Shown here in pieces: positions 41,753-46,770 of a stretch of DNA of 46,770 bases. The DNA comes from Pirellulales bacterium. GTDB lineage: Bacteria; Planctomycetota; Planctomycetia; Pirellulales; JACPPG01. The notes below the pieces were generated by a model that saw only the letters and a program-made list of their open reading frames with translations, made no database searches and was not told the origin of the DNA. Position 1 is the stretch's first letter, and every line of letters begins with the position of its first letter. The stretch lies in assembly GCA_036490175.1 (NCBI GenBank), contig DASXEJ010000082.1, positions 1-46,770 of the forward strand, in the 5' to 3' direction. The position numbers and the translations under genes were made by a program.

Positions 41753-43015
41753 TCAAATCCTGACGAAGATGCGCTGTCGATACAGCCACAAGCAGACCAG
41801 CCACATGGCGAATAGTACCAGCACGTGCTCGACGATGGGCACATAAGCTGCGCCCAGGTGCAGCCCGTCAGCCACCTGGTGATACAGTTCCTGACCGAAA
41901 TGGATTTTCAACCGCGTGTTAAACCAGTTGCGCAGCAGGCCGTACATCACGTACATCACGATCGAATTCATCCCGACCACCAAAAACGGAAAGCTCCAGC
42001 GGCGCAATCCGGCGATGTCGATCACGCCGTAGAAGCCCGCCAGCATCCATAACGTCCAGCCGGTCGAAAAGATGGCCCAACTGGGCGTCCAAATGATTTT
42101 CACGATCGGGCAGATGCCGGCCACGTCCAGGAGCTTGCCGACCAATAGCGCCGCCAGCCCGCTTCCGGCCAGGATCCAGAACTTAGCGGATTTACTGCGA
42201 GGTCCGCGCAACAACTCGCCCGTCATGAGCCCGAAGATCATCGTGGCCAGCGACGGGATGAAGTTCAGCGTTGGATAGCCAGAGCCTTCGTAGGCGAACG
42301 GCTTCGCACGCGAGAATTGATTCAGAAACCAGACATCGAAATTCGCCGCGGCGTTGGTCCCTTTGTCCCAGTGCGCGGCGAACCCGGTCAGGTGCGGCCA
42401 TTCGGTTCCGACGCCTACGCTCTTGTAGTCGAAATCATCAGGCGGCAGTGGATAAGCCGCGAACCATCCCCAATAGCCGACCAGTATCAGTGCGGCCGCC
42501 ACTCCTTGTACCCAGCGCGGTCTGTTCCACAGCAGGAACAAGAACGTATAGCCCAGGCCGATCTGCGACACGACGTCCATGAACGTATAGTTCGTCTGCG
42601 TGCCGCCGCCAGAGCGCAGGAAGATACCCAATAGCACCAGCACGATCGAGCGGTATATCGCATGCCCCAGCATCCGGCCGTAAGACTGGCCATGGGCAGC
42701 ACGGGCCGCATAAGAATAAGCCATGGCCACGCCGACCATGAACATGAACGACGGTTGGATCAAGTCCCAAAATGCGCATCCCAGCCAACTGACGTGATGG
42801 AAGTGATAGCCGAGCGTCGTCCAAACTTCGCTGTCGGGAAATGATTTGCGGGCAACCTCATAGATTCCCAACCCGCCCGAGGCCATCACCAGCATGATGA
42901 ACCCTCGATAGGCGTCAAGCGAGACAAGCCGTTGGTCCCCTTTGACGGGCGCAACAACGGGGCGATTGGCCGTGGTCGGAGCGGACGAAGCGACGGTGGC
43001 AGGGGCGGCATTCAT
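41753..43015 (-). CDS. DUF5009 / heparan-alpha-glucosaminide acetyltransferase-like membrane protein
   Basis: This 420-residue protein has about ten membrane helices. The opening RLVSLDAYRGFIMLVMASGG with its conserved DxxRG and the next helix WDLIQPSFMFMVGVAMAYSY match the DUF5009/HGSNAT family (related to YeiB and COG4299). Human HGSNAT moves an acetyl group across a membrane onto heparan sugar; bacterial members are thought to acetylate sugars or glycans. The closing helices (PIVEHVLVLFAMWLVCLWLY) end in RQRIFVRI. The N-terminal 20 residues are Ala/Thr-rich. Near the DUF1501 gene on the same strand (127 bases between). Confidence 0.9.
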   Translation of the reverse strand: MNAAPATVASSAPTTANRPVVAPVKGDQRLVSLDAYRGFIMLVMASGGLGIYEVARKSFPDSEVWTTLGYHFHHVSWLGCAFWDLIQPSFMFMVGVAMAYSYAARAAHGQSYGRMLGHAIYRSIVLVLLGIFLRSGGGTQTNYTFMDVVSQIGLGYTFLFLLWNRPRWVQGVAAALILVGYWGWFAAYPLPPDDFDYKSVGVGTEWPHLTGFAAHWDKGTNAAANFDVWFLNQFSRAKPFAYEGSGYPTLNFIPSLATMIFGLMTGELLRGPRSKSAKFWILAGSGLAALLVGKLLDVAGICPIVKIIWTPSWAIFSTGWTLWMLAGFYGVIDIAGLRRWSFPFLVVGMNSIVMYVMYGLLRNWFNTRLKIHFGQELYHQVADGLHLGAAYVPIVEHVLVLFAMWLVCLWLYRQRIFVRI

Positions 43016-43142
43016 TTGTCATTACGTGCGAGAGAATGCGGTTAGAACCATCTCAGTGTACCGCCAATACGGATGGTGCGCGCGCGAGTCGCCGCATGGC
43101 GGTATCAGCGGTTACGAGAGAACAATGCACCTGCCAGGCCGC

Positions 43143-44501
43143 TTACACCAGTTCCCTGATCGGTTCTCCGTCGCCCAGAATCGGCGTCGGCCGGCCGGCC
43201 AGATCGACGAAGGGCCGTCGGTAGTCGATGCCCAAGTGCCGGTACATCGTGGCCAGTAGATCCTGCGGAGTGAGTGGCCGATCGGCCGGGAATTCTCCCT
43301 TGGAATTGGTCGCGCCAATGACCTGTCCCATGCGCAGCCCGCCGCCAGAGACTAGCGCCGCCTGGGCGCCCGGCCAATGGTCGCGGCCGATCAATCCGTC
43401 GCGCTCCACCAGCCGCGGCGTGCGGCCAAACTCGCCGGCAGCGACAATCAGAATCCGCTCCGACAGCCCACGATCGTAAACGTCCTCGATCAACGCTGAT
43501 AAGCCCTGATCCATGAACGGGGCGCGATAACGCATGGCGTCGGCCAGGTCCCAACGCGTGATCGGGTTGATGTGATCGTCCCAACTGAAATAACGATCGC
43601 TGAGCGTGGGCGCGAGCGCGTCGATCGTCACCACCGCCACGCCGGCCTCGGCCAGACGCCTCGCCAACAGAAAACTCTGTCCCCACAAGTGCCGTCCGTA
43701 GCGATCACGCACCTGATCATTCTCATCGCTAATGTCAAAGGCATTGGCGACCGAGGGATTCGTCAGCATCCGCAAGGCCTGGCCCCGGAATTCGTCGACG
43801 CCGTCGAGCGAACCGCCAAGATCCAAGTCGCGTCGCAATCGGTCGAATTGCGGCAGCAACCCACGCCGCTGGTCGAGCCGTCCGGCATCAACGCCGGCAG
43901 CCAACGACAAGTTGGGTGGCTTATATCCCTTATCGGAAGGATCGCCGGCGGCCACCGCCGAGTGAGACAACCCCAGATACGTCGGCCGCGTCATGAATGG
44001 CTGCCGTGGAATGCCGACATAGTTAGGCAGACCATCGGGCCGGCTGCCGCGCAGCTTACTGGCCACCATGCCAAAATCGGGATGCTCGCTCCGCGCGGTC
44101 GAAGTAGGGTCAGGCCGCTCGGGCGTTTTGCCGGTGAGCAGCTCGATCGATCCATCGTTGTGCGCCGACATGTCGTGGTGCAGCGAACGAATCAACGAGA
44201 TGCGCGAGCCGTGCCGCGCCTGCCGTGGAAACAACTCGCAGAGGTCCAGGCCCGGCACATCGGTCGCAATCGGGCGGAAGGGGCCACGATATTCGGCCGG
44301 CGCCTGCGGCTTCAGATCGTACGTCTCCAGATGGCTGGGCCCACCCCACATCCAAAACAGAATCACGGATGTGTTGCGCGTGGACTCGCCGGCGCGGGCC
44401 CGCGCGGCCAGCAACTGGTCGAGCCCCAATCCCCCCATACCGAGCGCCCCCGCGCGCAAGAACTCGCGGCGCGGCAGCGGGCCAGGGCAGAAAAAATTCA
44501 T
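43143..44501 (-). CDS. DUF1501 domain protein with twin-arginine leader
   Basis: This 452-residue exported protein starts MNFFCPGPLPRREFLRAGAL, a twin-arginine type leader (RREFLRAG), with a hydrophobic stretch GMGGLGLDQLL. The DUF1501 sulfatase/phosphatase-like fold follows: VILFWMWGGPSHLETYDLKP, SLIRSLHHDMSAHNDGSIEL, LPNYVGIPRQPFMTRPTYLG, AGVAVVTIDAL, VAAGEFGRTPRL and GRDHWPGAQAALVSGGGL, then AGRPTPILGDGEPIREL. Planctomycetes carry dozens of such proteins, usually paired with a DUF1553/DUF1549 cytochrome-like protein, but no such gene is adjacent here. The function of the family is not established. Confidence 0.95.
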   Translation of the reverse strand: MNFFCPGPLPRREFLRAGALGMGGLGLDQLLAARARAGESTRNTSVILFWMWGGPSHLETYDLKPQAPAEYRGPFRPIATDVPGLDLCELFPRQARHGSRISLIRSLHHDMSAHNDGSIELLTGKTPERPDPTSTARSEHPDFGMVASKLRGSRPDGLPNYVGIPRQPFMTRPTYLGLSHSAVAAGDPSDKGYKPPNLSLAAGVDAGRLDQRRGLLPQFDRLRRDLDLGGSLDGVDEFRGQALRMLTNPSVANAFDISDENDQVRDRYGRHLWGQSFLLARRLAEAGVAVVTIDALAPTLSDRYFSWDDHINPITRWDLADAMRYRAPFMDQGLSALIEDVYDRGLSERILIVAAGEFGRTPRLVERDGLIGRDHWPGAQAALVSGGGLRMGQVIGATNSKGEFPADRPLTPQDLLATMYRHLGIDYRRPFVDLAGRPTPILGDGEPIRELV

Positions 44502-44970
44502 CGCACGACTTCCCAGGGGTGTGCGGCTGTGGGCGGGAACAAAATTTCACGCTTGCGGGCGGGTCCACAAACCTGCGACCGTCAGCCGTCGCCATATAGG
44601 ACGCCGGGCTAGTTCGCAGGGCTGCGGCAAACTCCAGTAGTCTGCGGGGAACCACATTGTTTCGAGTCCGCGAAGGTAGGTCAACTTTTTGCCTGCGCGG
44701 GTGGCTGATTAATGCGTGCGCCCTGGGATATTGTATTTTTGAGCCGCAGCGTCCGTTGCGATGATCGCCAATCTCGGAGGACCGCCGCCATGTATCTCGC
44801 TCATCGGAAACGTGCGTTCCCACAGTCGCCCATCGCGAGGATCTCGGCATAGCGTGTCCCAGCCCGACTACTCATGTGCGAGCTTGCCAACCTGGATGTC
44901 GACAGTTCGAGTCCGTTTGCCCGCTTTATTTTACGGGGACGATGCATGTCCCGTGCACGCCGGCCCATCG
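44502..44970. other. Intergenic region with a tRNA-Gly 3' fragment
   Basis: These 469 bases lie between the DUF1501 start and the lipase stop. The tRNA-like piece at 44884-44925 is listed separately. A tiny plus-strand frame after GGAGG (ATG at 44791, 20 codons) has a good ribosome site but no recognisable product; I do not call it a gene. Confidence 0.45.
44884..44925 (+). other. 3' half of a tRNA-Gly(GCC) gene, probable attachment-site remnant
   Basis: The sequence fits tRNA positions 32-73 without any gap. It has an anticodon loop TTGCCAA (anticodon GCC), stem half CCTGG, variable bases ATGTC, T stem GACAG, the near-invariant T loop TTCGAGT, T stem CCGTT (one mismatch from pairing), acceptor TGCCCGC and base T. 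The CCA end is not coded. The 5' half is missing: no GCGGGCA acceptor strand lies upstream, and the anticodon stem no longer pairs. Site-specific integrases commonly use tRNA 3' halves, starting at the anticodon loop, as attachment sites and leave such copies. It may also be a decayed tRNA gene. Confidence 0.55.
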
Positions 44971-45999
44971 CTAGCGTGCTGCTGCGCGCAATTTGTTGAG
45001 TAAGACCATCGGGACTGGTAGGCCAAGCAACACAAAATAGGCGTCGATGTGCTGATAGATCACTTGCTCGATGAATGTATTCATGGCGACATTCACCGAG
45101 CCAACGAGCGGCAGTACCTTTTTCTGAATCTGTTCGTAGCAATCGTCGGCCACAGCGGCCGAGACAAGACGCACGAGCGTTTTCGTCCAGAACGGTGTCT
45201 TGATGCTCGGTTCGTAAATGCTGTTGATCGCTGTCATGTCGTGGACATTCCATACGCGCGGCACGACGTCCAACGAGTTCCAAATGCGGCGCGTGTTGGC
45301 ACCAAGTCGCTGATCGAAGTAGTCCGCCCATGCGCTGTTGCCGGTGGCGGGTCCTGCATAGCAGAAAGCGCGAACCGCCGCCTTGTTCGTCGGATCCCAG
45401 CGATTCGGGCCAATGACGTTCGGTCCCTGGGTATCGGCTAACAACAATGCGGCCGTGGCCGCCAAGGCGCCGCCTAGGCTATGGCCGGTGACTGTGACTT
45501 CGACATTTCCCCCGCTTGCGGCAACAGTCTTGGTCAAGAAGTCCATCAGCGTCTGACCCGCTCCCGGAATCCCGTAGCAGGGTTTGACACCTAGCAGGAT
45601 TGCCAGACTCAAGGCATCGGAGTTAGAAATTCGAGCGCCTGGCGGAGGCACCCCATAGGTCCACGCCGTTGTATTGAGGACCATGAAATCCTCGAAAAGC
45701 CAATCGGTGAGCTCGTACGGATTTGTGCTGCTGAGAGCAAGGACATATCGGGACCGGTCGCTCGTGTTTTGAGCGATGTAGAAGACATCGTCCGTGTGTC
45801 GCGCAATTAGCGGGAACTTAAAAACCGTCGGGCCCCACACCAAATCCCAATCGCCAGCCACCGCCGGCTCGGAGGCGAGGTGTTGACGCACATTCTGGCA
45901 GAGTTGGACCTCGGTGCCGCAATCGGTGCCGGTAATTGTCTCCCCGAGGTCCGAAATGAAGGCCAAGGTGAGCATCGTCTGTTCGTCGGAAAATGCCAT
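44971..45999 (-). CDS. Lipase, class 3 family
   Basis: This 342-residue alpha/beta hydrolase matches the fungal-type class 3 lipases. The nucleophile Ser lies in VTVTGHSLGGALAATAA; the likely Asp is in NSLDVVPRVW and the His in YQHIDAYFVLLG near the end. Before these come VFYIAQNTSDRSRYVLALSS and WTYGVPPPGARISN, the usual strand and flap region. No signal peptide or lipobox is found at MAFSDEQTMLTLAFISDLGE, so the protein is either cytosolic or exported by another route. GAGAG sits about 9 bases before the ATG. Its neighbours (tRNA fragment, IS) suggest an accessory location. Confidence 0.87.
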   Translation of the reverse strand: MAFSDEQTMLTLAFISDLGETITGTDCGTEVQLCQNVRQHLASEPAVAGDWDLVWGPTVFKFPLIARHTDDVFYIAQNTSDRSRYVLALSSTNPYELTDWLFEDFMVLNTTAWTYGVPPPGARISNSDALSLAILLGVKPCYGIPGAGQTLMDFLTKTVAASGGNVEVTVTGHSLGGALAATAALLLADTQGPNVIGPNRWDPTNKAAVRAFCYAGPATGNSAWADYFDQRLGANTRRIWNSLDVVPRVWNVHDMTAINSIYEPSIKTPFWTKTLVRLVSAAVADDCYEQIQKKVLPLVGSVNVAMNTFIEQVIYQHIDAYFVLLGLPVPMVLLNKLRAAAR

Positions 46000-46670
46000 T
46001 TTAGCAGTCTCTCGAAATAATGCGTGTCGTTAGGCGAGATCCACGTGCGTAAGGCACTAGTACTTTCGCCATTTCGTGGCTGGATTACCGAATAACAGCG
46101 CGAAGAGTCGAGACCGATGCGCCGCGTAGCAACACGTATATTGCCCCCGATGGCGCGGGCCGTGCGCCGGCGGTCTCTCGATCTCACGTCGGCCAGTGAC
46201 AGACTGCGGAAAATACACCGGGGTCATCGCCCGTCGTGTAGTAAGAATGGCGGCGCTCTCTGACAACAAGCTGGCCACGCCGCAGTTGCCAGTCTTCATA
46301 GAGATGAAGCGCCACCGTTACATACGGCGATCGACGGCCAGCCGCAACGTGCCGATGGGCGTAATTGCTCATAGTGACATTTCACGCGGCAGGCGTGAGG
46401 AATTCCCTTTGCCAATAGAGCGCATGCGACTGTCGGATGCGTTGAATGAACCGGTCGCAACGCAACGGCTTTCCGTCATCTCTGCGCCATTTGTCGAGCG
46501 ATACCAGTGCTCTCATGGCCTCTAATCCAATCACCTACCACAAGCCAGTAGCGACTACGGGGTGGGAAGGTACAACAGCAATAATTGTCAGCGCGCGGCT
46601 ACCAAGCAGGTTAGCCGTGCCACCAATCCACTAAGAACAAGTCTTCAAATTGCCTGAATCGATGAAAAAC
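46000..46670. other. Intergenic region before the insertion sequence
   Basis: These 671 bases hold no gene I can support. Two overlapping frames (plus 46196-46525, minus 46184-46372) have no ribosome site and no family match. The left end of the insertion sequence must lie close to the end of this stretch, but without the right end its terminal repeat cannot be defined. Confidence 0.4.
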
Positions 46671-46721
46671 GTTACGACTCCGCCCTCTTGGTTCTCAAGT
46701 CAAGGAAGACGGAGCCGTAAC
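46671..46721 (+). promoter_or_regulatory. Hairpin that covers the transposase ribosome-binding site
   Basis: GTTACGACTCCGCC (46671-46684) and GACGGAGCCGTAAC (46708-46721) pair at 12 of 14 positions around a 23-base loop. The likely Shine-Dalgarno GGAG (46711-46714, 8 bases before the ATG) lies in the right arm, and the stem ends one base before the ATG. In RNA made by readthrough from outside, the site would be hidden; this is a known way for insertion sequences to avoid outside activation. Confidence 0.6.
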
Positions 46722-46722
46722 A

Positions 46723-46770
46723 ATGAGTGCGAATTATCCCAGCGATTTGACGGACGGACAATGGCAATGG
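46723..46770 (+). CDS. IS5-family transposase, N-terminal fragment (partial)
   Basis: Only 16 codons are present, reading MSANYPSDLTDGQWQW before the window ends. YPSDLTDxQW is the hallmark opening of the DUF4096-type N-terminal domain of IS5-family transposases. The rest of the gene, with its DDE catalytic core, lies beyond the window. There is no sign of damage in the part seen. Confidence 0.82.
   Translation, partial: MSANYPSDLTDGQWQW

Larger units (their letters stand above)
46671..46770 (+). mobile_element. Left part of an IS5-type insertion sequence, cut by the window edge
   Basis: The window ends inside a transposase gene whose first residues are typical of IS5-family elements. The boundaries are not known; the stretch given covers the hairpin and the visible codons. 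The terminal inverted repeat probably lies just before the hairpin. Confidence 0.7.

Noticed and set aside
44800-44925. Complete tRNA gene
   Set aside because: The 5' acceptor strand and D arm cannot be found upstream of the 3' half and the anticodon stem does not pair, so only a fragment is claimed.
46184-46525. Overlapping short frames on both strands before the insertion sequence
   Set aside because: Neither has a ribosome site or recognisable family pattern, and each lies in the shadow of the other.

Overview
The window reads as a stretch of chromosome from a Planctomycetota bacterium, most likely from the Pirellulales side of the phylum. This is inferred from gene content: three intact PEP-CTERM proteins plus the remains of a fourth, a DUF1501 protein with a twin-arginine leader, a DUF1559-type protein, secreted ThuA and PQQ-propeller proteins, a DUF5009 acyltransferase, an ECF sigma factor next to its anti-sigma, and GC-rich DNA with short, loosely organised operons. 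No rRNA, complete tRNA, CRISPR array or phage module was seen.

Layout. 0.1-4.1 kb: surface and secreted proteins (decayed HAF-repeat remnant, intact HAF-repeat PEP-CTERM protein, M19 dipeptidase, second PEP-CTERM protein). 4.8-9.3 kb: four-gene unit of ECF sigma factor, zinc-finger anti-sigma and two large secreted proteins, the last with a DUF1559-like C-terminus. 9.4-12.7 kb (minus): tRNA-dihydrouridine synthase behind a secreted TolC-like protein that contains the same module twice. 13.0-23.4 kb: mostly single genes (DUF6174, SDR, ABM monooxygenase, lipoprotein, xylose isomerase, PEP-CTERM protein, small membrane protein, methyltransferase, GNAT, NADP-dependent reductase, haloalkane-dehalogenase-like hydrolase). 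23.8-28.0 kb: a Pro/Ala-rich TPR protein followed by a polysaccharide-export (SLBB) protein. 28.3-31.2 kb: ThuA, a membrane protein and a PQQ-type propeller. 31.2-32.9 kb: rfbD and purE. 32.9-36.8 kb (minus): five-gene cluster of DUF1805, N-acetylneuraminate-lyase-like aldolase, crotonase-fold protein, class II aldolase and an unknown protein. 37.2-44.5 kb: secreted alpha/beta hydrolase, four-PAS hybrid histidine kinase, DUF5009 acyltransferase, DUF1501 protein. 44.5-46.8 kb: an accessory-looking end with a 3' fragment of a tRNA-Gly gene, a class 3 lipase and the first 16 codons of an IS5-type transposase cut by the window edge.

How the parts may work together (inference). PEP-CTERM proteins are normally sorted by an exosortase in organisms that make exopolysaccharide. 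The exosortase is not in this window, but the SLBB exporter, RfbD and the DUF5009 acyltransferase fit a cell that builds surface polysaccharide. The minus-strand cluster at 33-37 kb looks like a small catabolic operon of unknown substrate. The sigma/anti-sigma unit probably controls, or responds to, its two secreted neighbours. Several start codons were moved downstream of the longest open frame on the basis of Shine-Dalgarno sequences and signal peptides; each case is stated in the entry.
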